Assembly: GCF_004337985.1 (NCBI RefSeq)
Contig: NC_043741.1
Location: 1,554,269-1,618,268 of the forward strand
Direction of reading: 5' to 3'
From: Pyricularia pennisetigena
Lineage: Eukaryota > Ascomycota > Sordariomycetes > Magnaporthales > Pyriculariaceae
DNA: 64,000 bases
The translations under genes and the position numbers were made by a program. Positions 1 through 11,819 of the stretch are shown here, in pieces (position 1 is the first letter of the stretch; every line of letters starts with the position of its first letter). Under the pieces are notes generated by a model. That model had not been told where the DNA came from. It searched no databases and worked only from the letters and a program-made list of their open reading frames with translations.

Positions 1-26
1 TGTCCACCGGGGTCGAGAAGAAGTAA
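1..26 (+). CDS. possible 3' tail of an upstream gene
   Basis: Reading from base 3, the codons spell S-T-G-V-E-K-K followed by TAA at 24-26. All seven codons end in G or C, as in the confident genes here, and a basic C-terminus is common. Seven codons are too few to identify a protein, and chance is a real alternative. Confidence 0.2.
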
Positions 27-820
27 GACATGGTAGGCAGCCGGGGGCCGTGTGCGGGCGATGTATCCGAAGTATCTTATATCCCCGCGGTGGTGAAGTT
101 TCAGCCAAGTAGCAACCGCGGCGCTAGGAACCCTCCGAGCACCAGCCGGAGTAGTGTCACTTCGAGCTTATTTTTATTTTGGTTGGAGGGCCGAGGTGAG
201 AACTGCGTTATTCTATTTGACGTCGCCTGAAGAATGGTTGGTCGCTTTGCGCGTCAAGCTACCTGCACGGTTCCGTTTGCGCCGCGATCTAAGGACTGAT
301 ATTACGGTCGGTATCTCGTTGGCAGAAAGATGCAATTCCTAGAATGAACAGCCCGGCTCATCCGTCCGTCAATGAAGTTCTAACTCAATGCGTGAGAAAG
401 AGAGAAAGGCGTCAGAGCCCCAGCAGTCGTATTCTAAATTCGGCAGCGGACTGAGACCCGACTGCATGTTCCGTTGCCTATCACCACCGCTGAGTCGGGG
501 CTGGGAAGATGGGAGTCGTCATTGGGGAAGCTAACAAGCCACAGGTTGGAGCTCATAGTGGGTCACATGGCCCCACAGCGCTCGACCAGTGGGCTGTTAT
601 CCCACGTACCCTGGACAGGCAGAGAGTAAACCCATTGACAGTCCACGTGACATGAAGTTGAGGGGCAGTTTGAACGTGCGCGAAAAAACCGGGGCAATTT
701 TTCGACCGCACACAAGAGGGAATTTCTCATAGCCATCGAAACAACTGAAGTTTGCCCTGCAGAGCAACCTTCACGTCGCCATCCAAGTTTCTCCCCTCCG
801 ACCACGAAGACGCCGTCAAG
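27..820. other. spacer upstream of RPL9
   Basis: No supported gene on either strand. It must contain the promoter and 5' leader of RPL9. I could not pick out a recognised ribosomal-protein promoter element by eye. Confidence 0.5.
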
Positions 821-1938
821 ATGAAGTACATCCACTCAGAGGAGCTCCTGGAGGTGCCGGAGGGAGGTACGTCGAATTGAGAATTTCCGCATCGTCGTTA
901 TTTGCGCCGACAGCACGTTTGGGCCGAGGGCTACGAGGCCAAACGCACGCCGGGATGCCAAAGACGGGAGACCTGCGATAATTTTATCACTGGGTGTGAC
1001 TTTCGTGGGAAAGTGCTGACATTCGAACTTTGGGAATTACAGTCAAGATCAGCATCAAGTCTAGGCTGATCACTGTTGAGGGACCCCGAGGTAAATTTAC
1101 CCTTCTACCCGTTGCTAGCATCGCAACAACTACTGCCACCGATTTCCGACCCGAAAGACGAACTAGCGACGACTTGAAGAGGATCATGGTCTGACGGAAG
1201 GATGGAACGCCCTTATAGGAAAGCTCACCAAGAGCCTTAACCACATTGCCGTCACCTTCTCGCAACCCAGCAAGAACGTTATCGGCATCGAGATTCACCA
1301 CGGCAAGCGCAAGGATGTCGCCACCCTCCGTACCGTCCGCACCCTGATCAACAACTTGATCATTGGTGTCACCAGGGGCTACAAGTACAAGATGCGCTAC
1401 GTCTACGCCCATTTCCCCATCAACGTCAACGTTGAGAAGAACAACGAGACTGGCAACGCCGAGGTCGAGATCCGGTATGTCGATTTTACAACTGCGATGA
1501 CGACTAGGCCTACCTGGAGGAGGAAATTTGGCCGTTTCTGGAAACCTGGAGGCAATTAGTGTTTGGGAATTTGGCGTGAAGGAATATGGACTGACGGAGA
1601 AATTTCGGTAGAAACTTCATCGGCGAGAAGCTCGTCCGCAGGGTCGCCATGCAGCCCGGTGTTGATGTCGAGATCTCGAAGGCCCAGAAGGATGAGCTCA
1701 TCCTGTCTGGCAACTCTGTCGAGGCTGTCTCGCAAAGCGCCGCCGATATCCAGCAGATCTGCAAAGTACGGAACAAGGATATCCGTAAGGTACGACAGTC
1801 AACCGCTATGCCACCCTACTCGCTTTGCTCTGGCGTGTACGCTCATATATATTCACACAACCCTACTAACACGCGGTTTAGTTCTTGGATGGTATGTACG
1901 TCTCGGAGAAGGGCAACATCGAGGAGATTGCTGCATAA
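821..1938 (+). CDS. RPL9: 60S ribosomal protein L9 (uL6)
   Basis: Structural protein of the cytosolic large ribosomal subunit, near the GTPase-associated region (family knowledge). Five exons: 821-866, 1043-1090, 1219-1474, 1612-1789 and 1882-1938, giving 194 aa, the usual fungal length. All junctions keep phase and have GT-AG ends (donors gtacgt, gtaaat, gtatgt, gtacga). The N-terminus [15 protein letters not shown], the core with [20 protein letters not shown], and the C-terminal [16 protein letters not shown] are typical uL6. The ATG at 821 is chosen because the conserved N-terminus begins there. The last exon encodes only 18 residues plus the stop. Several introns in a ribosomal protein gene are normal in filamentous fungi. 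Confidence 0.97.
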
Positions 1939-2827
1939 ATGGGGGTGCGAGTCGACTGCTTTCTTTGTGCTTTCCTCTGGGTCTAAAGGAGTGGCAATGG
2001 GTTCATCAACGGAGTTGCATGTTATGCGATGGATAAAGTCTCATAGTAAATGTGAGCAAAAAGATCTTTTTTTTCGGCCACAACTGCGACGCCCGCTCGC
2101 GGCGCATCGTTTCTAGGGCATCTGAGCATAACGAGATACCACCCATGAGCCTGGGCACGGACTTGGTGACCGTGACCGCGGATTCCCGGGGGCTTGAACT
2201 AGCAGAGAATTGGTTCTATGCCGACCGGATGGGGCGCAACGCGTTACGATTAATGTACAACCGATTTTCACTGTTGCTGATGAGAATGGCTTGTGGAAAT
2301 TACTCGTCGTTGCCATAATGAGTCCTCGCCTTAGGGCGTTCTATTTCATATAGTATCTGGCCTTGTCAAATATGACTCCTCATCATGTCCCTTCTCTGTG
2401 AAGCCTGAAGCCTCTGCTGATTACGAAGATAGCTTAAAAAAAAAGACCTCAATGTCTCGTAACTTATAACCTCGTTGACTCTACAACTGGCAAATGGCCA
2501 ATTGATGGAATCATAGATCATGAATAGAAAATGCAAGACCTTGTTTGAACAAACTAACGCAACGCTGGAAATGTGGTGGCGGGGTTAGGGGTTGTTGAGG
2601 AGTTGTGCGCAAAAAAGAAATATGTCCGCGCGTTTAAAAAGGGGTGTGTATGTGCAATTTCCCCCCAAGATTCTTTTCGGCATTACATCGTAAGGCGAAG
2701 ACCGTTCCAAGTGACGGCACGCCCATAGCATCCTTCAAATATGTCATATCCACATATACATCAGCCAAGCCGAGACGTAAAAGAAAAAGAAATCGTCAAG
2801 GCCTTTGGTGGTGGCTAATCAAAACTC
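1939..2827. other. spacer between convergent genes
   Basis: 3' flanks of RPL9 (+) and the membrane-protein gene (-). It is AT-richer, with a short A tract near 2436-2444. No ORF has coding character. Confidence 0.5.
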
Positions 2828-4099
2828 TCATCTTCTCGAGGCTGCCCGAGACCTCGTCTCTGTTCTGACCGTTCTCCGTGTATCCCTGGTTCTGCTCGTT
2901 CTACGCGTCCCTACACTACCTAGAGTTCGGACGAAAATATGTCAGCACGTATTGCGAAACCCTAACATTTTTGGATCATGATTCAGTCAAGACTTACTTG
3001 GGTCGGTATAGCTCGTGTACGAGTCCCAGGTGGATGCGCTGACTTCGCTCCTCGGTCTCCTTGAGGATCGTCTCCTCTCCTCAACGACTTGCGTCTTCTT
3101 TTTCTTGTCCTCGTTCTTCTTCAAGCCGAGCAGAAGCAGAATGGTGCCTGCGGCACCGGCAAGGCCGAGCCAGCCAGCACCACTGTCCTTTTTTTCTTTG
3201 CGGGACGCAACCGTGGACGGCCGGCCGCTGCCTGAAAACCAGCCGCTATGCCTGTCACGTCGAGAGTGAGCCGAGGTGCCACGGCTGGCGCCACGACGGA
3301 CGTAACGTTCCTCGACGACAGTCTTCTCAGACTTGTGGCTATCCTTCTTGCCGCCCAGGCCCAACAGACCCAGGACGCCCAGGCAGAGTCCGCGCACAAC
3401 ACAGCAAGCACAGATGATGATCAAGATGATGACGGCGGCAATTACGCCAATGACGATACCGGCGATTTGTCCGGCAGTAAGACCGCCACCACCTCCACCA
3501 CCCGCCTCGCCATTCTGGTTGTCAGCAGTGCCAGTAGCACCTGGGACGGCCGTTCCAGTCGCACCGCCAGACCCTGTCACGCGGTAGGGCGCACTGAACT
3601 GGGTCGTCATGACCTGGCCGCCGGATGTATAAGTTGATGTCGTCCAGATCACTCCACCACCTCCTGCACCCTTGGCCATGCACTGGTTCTTTTGAGCGCA
3701 GTATTGGTTCGACGCACAGCAGATTGAACCACAGGAAGTCCATCCGGAGCCCGGAGGGACTATGCAGTCGTTTGGAGCCTGAGTCGTAGCCGCCGGGAAG
3801 TACGTGCTCCCGGTGCTGGTAAATGTTTGCGTCTGGGTCCATGTGGTAGTGAAGAGTGCAAAACCCCCACCAGCCGCCGCTGTGCAGCCTGCCAGGCCGT
3901 TGGAGGTGAAGCACCTCTCGCCAGAGCCACAACAGTATTGACTGTCCATACCGCACGGGTTCGCGCAGTCTCGCACCATCAGGTAGCCGTAGCCGGCGGC
4001 CACGGCCTCCATGGGGAGAGCTGAGACTGGTCTAGACATCCATGGCGCCGAAAGTAAGGATGCTATTGTCGCCACAAGGCGACTCCCTGGTCTGTGCAT
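2828..4099 (-). CDS. Cys-rich single-pass membrane protein, unknown function
   Basis: I do not recognise a named family. Starting at 4099, the product has a hydrophobic signal-like N-terminus (about residues 1-27). Two Cys-rich stretches follow (about 44-72 and 111-138, both with CC pairs), separated by Thr/Ser-rich sequence. A Gly-rich linker leads to a strong transmembrane segment (GIVIGVIAAVIILIIICACC, about 212-235), then a long basic cytosolic tail with a second hydrophobic patch. The uninterrupted frame stops at 2987, but a consensus GTAAGT donor lies six bases before that stop. A GCTGAC branch site and TAG acceptor follow, so I join 2998-4099 to 2828-2919 (397 aa). The added 30 residues are Arg/Thr/Ser-rich. 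The layout resembles fungal wall or surface sensors, but that is inference. The minimal model 2987-4099 (370 aa) remains possible. Confidence 0.75.
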
Positions 4100-6079
4100 C
4101 GTGGCAGTTCTGAGAATTGAAAAGTTGAAGGAAAGCGGTCCTTGGACGGCGGAAGGGGGGGACTCCCAAGATCCCTTGGTGTGTAGCGGGAATTAAAAAT
4201 TAGGTGCGTTGGCAGTCGGGACTTCGGTCGGCTCTCCTATCGGAAGCCGTCACTGTGCTCAACAGGTAATCCGCCTTCCTTTTTCAGAGGCGGGCAAGCG
4301 GTGAGCCAAGCAGCGGCGGGCACAGCAGCAGCTGTAGCAGCCCAATGCAGCTCGACTCAGCTGTAGGTGGTGGGAACAATAAGGAAGACCAAAGTCGGAA
4401 ACTCGTCGAGTATTGTTCAAGTCAACGGGTGGGTTGGGGAAAAAAATCCGCGAGTCTTTAAAAAAGTTATTAGTTAAACGGCTGCGTTTTTTTTTTTTCT
4501 TTCTTTCTCTTAGCGGCAAACTCGGCTTTTTCGAACGAGTATGCAAGACAAACTGTTAGCTTGCGCAGCTGTGGAAACAAAGAATTGTTTTGGTGCGGGA
4601 AAGATTGATTAACGGTAAAGACGGAGGGTGGGTAGGCAAGGTAAGGTATGTATGCCAATGTTTTCCATGGAAAGGGAGAACACGCGAGACATTAATGTTC
4701 CATCCGCGCGGCCACAAAGGTTTATACGGTCGAGATATGGGGAAACAAATTAAAAAGAAAAATGAAGGGGGCGTGTCATTTGGTGGGCCATTACCAGAGC
4801 GCTTGTAATTGAACGCGAAGATGCAGGGTTTAATTGGGCTGTGTCCCAGCCTCCTGTAATTCTCGAAGCCCAACCTCTCGATTTTGATCAAGGCTTGCTG
4901 CAGCTCATCAGTGCTACTGCTACTAATCAATCGGTGATGCTTGGAAGGGTGCCACTCAAATTCAAGATCAGATTCAGGGTCCTGGTACCTGATTTACTAG
5001 ATCGAATTTTCAAATCGCTTCTCAATTGCGTCAGTATGTCTCTCCCTGTTTACAGAAGAGTATCTCCTGTTTATTAGTTTATGGATGGGGATCGGCTCAG
5101 CTGAATTGCGCAAGCAAATATGGTTTATATCTTGACTGAAGTCTCCCTCACTCCCAATCGCTCGCCGTTGGTCAAAAGTCTGGTTTTCTCAGTGCAAAGC
5201 GGAGAGGCGTGTGTATTTTAACCTCTGTATGCGCTCGCAGCTCAACTTAATGCTGAAGAATTCGGGTGGACTGAGGCTGTCCTAGACCTAGACTGGACCT
5301 AGAAGCTTTCTTCTTCCTTTTGTTTACTTTGCTTCCCTTCATGGGTATATGGGTAAAAGCCCCCGCAACAGGTCCAAGCTACTGCATTGGACGGGCAATT
5401 ATCGATTGCTTCCCAACGAACAGGGGTTGGTCCAGTCTCACTAGAGGGTGATCACCCTTGCAGCCAAACGGATGCCCACAAGCAGTACTTGTGCATGATT
5501 TGGCAGGTTGTTCCGGGCGCCGGGAGGAACTCTGGGATGAGCGCTGAGCTCCTCGGCCTATGTTCGGGATGGATGTCACAGGGTAATGCGCCGGATTAAA
5601 TACCTTAAGGCTGGTACCTGCTGATGGGCGAATCGGGTTGAGAGTGATCGATCAAGTCTTTTGAGATGCATTTGGGAATTTTCAATTTGCGTCGCGAGAA
5701 TGTTTATCGACAGCTTGAAAATAAAAAGTTCGAAATCTTATTGCCACTATTGAATTGAATATGACCATACGGTTTTTCAAATGGGTACCTACTTGGATGT
5801 ACAGTACAGGGCAGTGTAGTGCAGTGCAGTTTGAGTAGTGCTAGGTACCTGGCCGTGCCTTGGGTCGTTTTGCAGTCTTGCTTGTCCGAGCTTCCTCCAC
5901 TCGTAGCTTCATCCAAGCCATTCCGTCATCCTATTCCTCCACAATCCACCTTCATCAGGTGACCCGACCTATCACGAACATCACTTGTAACGAAGCACTT
6001 GCATTGAAGCAAAACCTTTGGTGACCATCAATCGATTCTTGTCGTACCCTCAAACTGCGATCGTCCACTTGCCAACACC
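4100..6079. other. divergent spacer, 2 kb
   Basis: Contains the promoters of the membrane-protein gene (-) and VMA13 (+). I saw no coding sequence. GGTACC palindromes occur at 4984, 5613, 5784 and 5844. A CT-rich and AC-rich leader precedes the VMA13 ATG. Confidence 0.5.
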
Positions 6080-7673
6080 ATGGCGCTGGATCCTCCTACA
6101 TACCTAGCCTCGCTGCAAAACAACATCCGCCAGCGGCCCATACCCTGGGATGGCGCCGTTCGGACGGGCGTCCTGACCGAGGAGCAGCTGGCAAAGACCC
6201 GCGCTGTTGAGAAACCAAACCGGGAAGCGCGCAAACAGACGGTTGAAGCCGATCTCGATGGCTACCGTGCCCTTTTCGTCGGGGAGCCGGGTCAACCCAG
6301 TGTGCTCGAATCTTCCAACAAACCCATCGTCCAATACCTGCTAGTCCTACTCAGCGACTTACTAGACTGTGCGCATATGAACCCTTTGAGTGAATAACCT
6401 CTGGCTGGATAAATCACAGACGATACTGAAACCCCTATTCCACAAACACAGGCGTGCCGACACTCTCGAAGGCCCTTTTCAAAGACTCCGACCCCTACAG
6501 GCAACTGCTGCCGCTCCTGGCCCAGTCGTCCGGCCCAGAGGACCCGATTCCGCTCCTCACATCACATGTACTCGTCAACCTGATCGCCGGTTCGCGAGAC
6601 GAGTCGGATCTCACGTTGCAGAAAGCGCTGCCTGTCATCCTGAGCTACCTGTCGACCCTCACCAAGAGCTCTGACGCCGGGCTACAGGACATTGGAGTCC
6701 AGGAATATTCTACGGTCTTGTTCGGCAGCAAATCCCGGCGCCAATTCTGGGCACAGAGGAGCGAGACTGTGGCGCCGCTGATCAACATCCTCCGCGCCGC
6801 TGCGGGGTCTGCCAATGGAGACGCAAACGGCATCCGCTCGGGAAGCTTGAGGGGAGGCCCCATGGAAGGCTCCATTGGTGGTGGCGTTGGGCTGCAGCTT
6901 CTCTACCATGTCCTCCTTGTCATGTGGCAGCTGTCTTTCGAGGCTGAGGAGGTCGGCTGCGACCTGGATGAGTACGTTACCATGTCCTTTTGCGTTGCAG
7001 TCGCCAACAAGCTAGATCCGACGAATACTGACACTAAATTACATTGGTTGACAGGGAGTACAACATCATACAGCTCTATACCCAGCTTCTCAAGCTTTCG
7101 CCCAAGGAAAAGACTACTAGGCTTATTGTTTCTACGCTTTACAACCTTCTCTCGTCCAACAGGGCGAGCTTGTTGCCAGTGGCATCGTTTGCTCGTCTAC
7201 CATCCTTACTCTCGAACGTAGCCTCGAGGCAACTCACAGACCCAGATCTACAGGAGGATCTGCAGAGCTTGAAAGACATGATGGACGAATACACGGCAAC
7301 CAAGACGACATTTGACGAGTACGTGGCCGAGGTCACAAACGGCCATTTGCGATGGTCGCCACCACACCGTAACCAGACCTTCTGGGCAGAGAATGCCCGG
7401 CGCATCCTGGACGAGAACAACGGCGAGGTAGTGCGACAGCTGGCAGAGATCATGAAGAAGCCTTGGGACAATGACAAGCAGGTCCTGGCCATTGCATGCA
7501 ATGACATTGGTGCGCTGGTTCGCGAGGTGCCCGAGAAACGAGGTCAACTGGAAAGGCTTGGTCTCAAGACTCGCATCATGGAGCTCATGGGTGAGGCTGA
7601 TGAGAATGTGAGATGGGAGAGTCTGAAGGCATTGGGCGGATGGCTGAAGTACAGCTTTGAGAATAACAAATAG
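6080..7673 (+). CDS. VMA13: V-type proton ATPase subunit H
   Basis: Subunit H of the peripheral V1 sector. It activates the assembled pump on vacuole and endosome membranes and inhibits ATP hydrolysis by free V1 (family knowledge). Exons are 6080-6368, 6452-6971 and 7055-7673, giving 475 aa, close to the yeast length of about 478. The N-terminus, with YLASLQNNIRQRPIPWDG, matches the family. The helical repeat body follows, and the C-terminal domain contains HRNQTFWAENARRILDENNG and ends near WESLKALGGWLKYSFENNK. Intron 2 has a consensus gtacgt donor. Intron 1 has a weak donor (gtgcgc at 6369), and a second same-phase donor (gtgaat at 6390) would add seven residues. I prefer the shorter form because it fits the expected continuity before VPTLSKALF. 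Confidence 0.95.
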
Positions 7674-8223
7674 CTGGTTATTTCTTTTTTGTGTAGAATG
7701 GGGTATTTTATGGTATTTATGGCTGCGGAATTCACTGGTAAACCTGTTGATCAGTCGATTGATCGTATATAGGTAGGGAAGCATTGCACATGGCCACCAG
7801 ACCAGCATCGTGCCGATGATCGATCTAGTTAGAATCACGACGCTGGTAGCCGGTATTCCTGACCTGTATTCCTTGCAATCGCGAACGGTAAAAGATGATA
7901 TCGCGCGGGCCGCTGAGGATTTTGCATTAATTGCCAAAGCGTCATGCTGCCAGGGCGCCCAGGATAGGTTTCCGTCGGGGAATGTGCACTTACTAGGGGA
8001 CTACCGATCAAAACCGAACTTGGCCCGTCGGATGTCCCGCTTTGACAATAAACGTATCAGGCCTAGCAACCAGCAACCTTATCTCTCGATTCGATTCAGG
8101 ACTGCAGTTCTTTGAACGTGCGTTTTTGTAAATACGAAAAGAAAGAAGAAAAAATTCAAAAATTGCCAATTGAAAAGGCTGCGGGTGCAAAGGAAAGACT
8201 ATTTGTGAAAAAAAAAAAAAAAA
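7674..8223. other. spacer between tandem genes VMA13 and GCV1
   Basis: 3' flank of VMA13 and promoter/leader of GCV1. No gene seen. It ends in an A tract that runs into the GCV1 start codon. Confidence 0.5.
8208..8223 (+). repeat. A16 tract abutting the GCV1 start codon
   Basis: Sixteen consecutive A residues lie directly before the ATG at 8224. They would be transcribed as the last bases of the 5' leader. Length may vary by slippage or be a sequencing artefact. Confidence 0.8.
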
Positions 8224-9621
8224 ATGCGAGGATTAACGCCATTGCGAACTCTGGCCAGGCCAGCTCGTCTGTGCCTTCGCCAACCACAGCGCAGCCTGTC
8301 CCGGGTTTCCGTCACTACTAAAAGCCAAGGCCGATGCTCGGAGATGGGCAAACGGCCGCTGCTGGCCGCCACAACAAACGAGCTTCGCGCACCACAGACA
8401 GGAGCACAAAGGCGACACGCCTCGGGATCTTCTGGCGAGACGTTGCAAAAGACGGCCCTCTATGATCTGCACGTCGCCAACGGCGGCAAGATGGTGCCGT
8501 TCGCCGGCTACCACATGCCGGTGCAGTATTCGTCGCTGTCGGTGAGCGCGTCGCACGTCTTCACGCGCGAGAAGGCCTCGCTCTTCGACGTCGGCCACAT
8601 GGTGCAGCGGCGCTTCAGCGGTCCCGGGGCCGCCGCGTTCCTGGAGCGCGTTACGCCGTCGGGCATCGCCGCCCTGAAGCCGCACCACGGATCGCTGACC
8701 ACGCTGCTGCACCGCGGCACCGGAGGCATCGTCGACGACACCATCGTCACCCGCCTCGACGACGAGCTCTTCTACGTCGTCACCAACGCCGGCTGCCGCG
8801 ACAAGGACAACAAGTACTTCGCCGACGAGCTCGCCGCCTGGGACGGCGCCACCGTGAAGCACGAGGTCATGGATGGCTGGGGCCTCGTCGCGCTGCAGGG
8901 TCCCCTGGCCAAGGACGTTTTGGCCGATGCCCTCGCCGAGCCGGCCGAGGTCGACCTCCCCAACTTGCACTTTGGCATGTCGCGCTACGGCCGCATCAAG
9001 CTGCTCGGCATGGAGGTTTCGGCGCCGCTGCTCATCAGCCGCGGAGGATACACGGGCGAAGACGGATTCGAGATCTCGATCCCCGAGGACGAGACCGTCG
9101 CCGTGACGCAGGCCCTGCTCGCCACCGGCACCCCTGAGCGCCTGCAGCTGGCCGGCCTGGGCGCCAGGGACAGCCTGCGGCTCGAGGCGGGCATGTGCCT
9201 GTACGGCCACGACCTGGACGACACGACGACGCCCGTCGAGGCCGGGCTCAGCTGGGTCATTCCCAAGGCGAGGAGGGAGACGGCGGGCTTCCACGGTGCC
9301 GAGGTTATCCTGCCTCAGTTGGTGCCCAAGAGCAAGGGGGGCAAGGGCGTGGAGAGGCGACGGGTCGGCCTGGTGGTCGAGGGTGCCCCGGCCCGTGAGG
9401 GTGCTGATATCGTCAGCAGCGACGGCTCCACCAAGCTGGGCAAGATCACGAGCGGCTGTCCCAGCCCCACGTTGGGCAAGAACATCGCCATGGGATACAT
9501 TCAGGATGGGCAACACAAGGCGGGTACCGAGGTTGCGGTTCTGGTCCGCGGCAAGCCCAGGAAGGCGGTGGTGGCCAAGATGCCTTTTATCCAGACCAAG
9601 TACTGGAAGGGAGCATTGTAG
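8224..9621 (+). CDS. GCV1: aminomethyltransferase, glycine cleavage system T-protein
   Basis: Mitochondrial T-protein. It takes the aminomethyl group from lipoylated H-protein and makes 5,10-methylene-tetrahydrofolate plus ammonia. One exon, 465 aa. The first ~60 residues are rich in Arg, Ser and Ala with almost no acidic residues, as expected of a mitochondrial presequence. The conserved start of the enzyme is near LYDLHVANGGKMVPFAGYHM, followed by SLFDVGHMVQ, the region with ISRGGYTGEDGFEIS, and the C-terminal domain with LRLEAGMCLYGHDLD and ITSGCPSPTLGKNIAMGYI. Codons are very GC-ending, which leaves a long open frame on the other strand. The 8224 ATG is chosen because the presequence starts there. 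No intron is needed. Confidence 0.97.
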   Translation: MRGLTPLRTLARPARLCLRQPQRSLSRVSVTTKSQGRCSEMGKRPLLAATTNELRAPQTGAQRRHASGSSGETLQKTALYDLHVANGGKMVPFAGYHMPVQYSSLSVSASHVFTREKASLFDVGHMVQRRFSGPGAAAFLERVTPSGIAALKPHHGSLTTLLHRGTGGIVDDTIVTRLDDELFYVVTNAGCRDKDNKYFADELAAWDGATVKHEVMDGWGLVALQGPLAKDVLADALAEPAEVDLPNLHFGMSRYGRIKLLGMEVSAPLLISRGGYTGEDGFEISIPEDETVAVTQALLATGTPERLQLAGLGARDSLRLEAGMCLYGHDLDDTTTPVEAGLSWVIPKARRETAGFHGAEVILPQLVPKSKGGKGVERRRVGLVVEGAPAREGADIVSSDGSTKLGKITSGCPSPTLGKNIAMGYIQDGQHKAGTEVAVLVRGKPRKAVVAKMPFIQTKYWKGAL

Positions 9622-11819
9622 ATCTTGTAGTATCAGTGCTATGAGGCTTTGAGGCATAAATTTATTTGTTACTATCAAGATAGCCTCCGTTCAAACGGCC
9701 ATCCATATGCCTGTCGAATGTATTGTAGATCCAGAAGGGACAAGGCGTGAGTGAGTGCAGAATACATGGGACTAGGGCCTGAAGCCGGTATTCTTTCTTT
9801 CTTTCTTTTTTCTTCTCCTCCAGATGTCTGATGTCTCTACCCGTGCCACCTTGCGGGCCGCATGCTAGAAGAAATAGCCGAGACAAGACTAGAATTCTTT
9901 GGTGATTTGTTCTTTTGTGGCCGTTCTAAACCATAGGAAGCCATCATTTGCCTTCTTGTGGAAAGCGTCTGACTACCCTCAAACTGACGTCCTTTGTCTA
10001 ATCTTGCAGCATGTCTCCTTTAAAGATTACACGCGCCGGGCCAAAGGTGCACATTGGAGTGCGGTCACCGGCGTTTGGAAACGTGTGCTGCTTGGTGTAA
10101 AAGAAAAGGAACCACAAAGGGTGTTGCAAATTTTCCTTGGGCCCCATGATAAACCGGCTCACTGATCGGCCCTGTATTACATAAGCCAAGAGCTAATCCC
10201 CTGCAGGGTCGGACAGGTATCCACCGTAGCTAGCTATCCGAGGCATCGAGCTTTGTGCTTTGTGCACCTGACTTTGGATGCCACTGGCGTCATGCACGTC
10301 CGACAGCTGTTTGTCAGAAAACATGGTTTCCAATTTCTAAATCACGGGACGGCGCGTGCTCTTGATGACTTTGGCAAAATTAACATATAGAACTCGGCAG
10401 TGGCGCCCGGATACTGCAAAATGACAGCCGCCAAAGGCTCGGAGCGTTTATATATATGAATCAAATGTATACGTATCGGCTGGTGAGGAGATTACCGCCC
10501 GCAGATAGAATCACAGAATGACAAGCATGATGGTGGGTGGATGCAAATGGGCCATAGAGGTACTCAAAAATTATCCAGTGGGAAGCGAAAAGCCCTCGTC
10601 TGGGAAAGTTTTGTGCATGCCTCAGCCAAGCCACGTGGGCCCATTGCTGATGGGCATTGGATCAGGAACGTGTTTTGTTTCCATCAACGGTTTGAGAGAG
10701 AAGGAAAAAGAAGAAGAAGAAGAAGAAGAAGGGGAAAAAATGGGATCAAATTTTACATTTCACAAGTTAGGTGAGTACTGATGACGCATGGGCCGTTGCT
10801 TGTACAAGACAGGCATTCGGTGTGCGAACGCGTTGCACGAGACCAGTGACGGCGGTGTCATGCTGTGACCACTGTCCTGTCTCGTTGTGATTGAAAGCAA
10901 GAGCTCGAGGCAAGACATGCGCTAGTCATCAGCCCGGCTGACAAGGATTCCGTTAGGGTCTGGCACCCACCACGCGCCACTCGACGTAGTTCTGTACTGC
11001 ACTTGTCAAAGTAACTTCCATGATCTTCTCGTCTCAGACAGGCTGCAGATGTATAGGCGCAGTCGCGTGCTCGTCATCACTGGCACCTTCCACGTTTGAA
11101 CCCAATTTGATGTTGACCCAAATCTTACTTTATTCTATCTGTACTCTGTTTGGTCTGTAGCAAGATGCAATTCAGCGCTCTGTCTGGGATTTGTTTGGTA
11201 GGTTCTGGATCTTTTTTTTACCTGAGTTTATTCCTTCACTTGCTCAAACATCTGCATAATTACTCGCAAGTAACCTTGATTTACTCTGTAGAATTTGACA
11301 AGGTACCTATTCCTTACGTATTGACCCCTGCCATTTCCTTGACCTTCTCGACTGAGCACTCCATGGTTACAACAGCATCCACCTCCACTACCGCAAGACT
11401 CCCTAGGATCTCTACCTGTCGTGTCTTTCACCCAACCAGGGTATAGACCAAGACCCTGAACTGCCCAGGAGTGCTGCTCGCCTGATCCCGGCGGGATGTG
11501 TGTGGTGCTCTACAAGGTTCCACGCTTCGCAGACTGTCGTCACCTGGAAACTTTCCAAACTGGTTGTACAGCCGCAACCTCATTTTTAACCTACCCTCTG
11601 TCTGCCTCCATTTTGTGCACAATGTTTTTCGTCCCCTGATCTCGAATCTTCTTGGCTCGTATATTATTTCTGGGGCCCGGTCGCTTTTTCCTAACTATTT
11701 GGTGGTTTTTTTTTTTTTTTTTTTCGGGGGTTGTGTTTTTTTCTTTTTTCCCATCCTCTTATTCAACTTGGATATCCACGTTTTGCCCAGGTACCCGCGG
11801 GCGTTCGCCCCGACAAAAG
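9622..11819. other. spacer between GCV1 and PPN1, 2.2 kb
   Basis: No supported gene. It holds a TTTC-type tract near 9793-9815, a GAA/AAG repeat at 10708-10731, GGTACC sites at 11302 and 11790, and a T-rich tract near 11708-11724 in the PPN1 leader. Confidence 0.5.
10708..10731 (+). repeat. AAG trinucleotide microsatellite
   Basis: About eight AAG units in non-coding sequence. Confidence 0.85.

Noticed and set aside
8233..9678. 481-codon open frame antisense to GCV1
   Set aside because: It exactly shadows GCV1, is low complexity, and has no family motif. Strong C/G third positions in GCV1 remove stops from the opposite strand.
10010..10103. Short ORF starting MSPLKITRAGPKVHIGV
   Set aside because: It ends after about 30 codons with no convincing donor or continuation.
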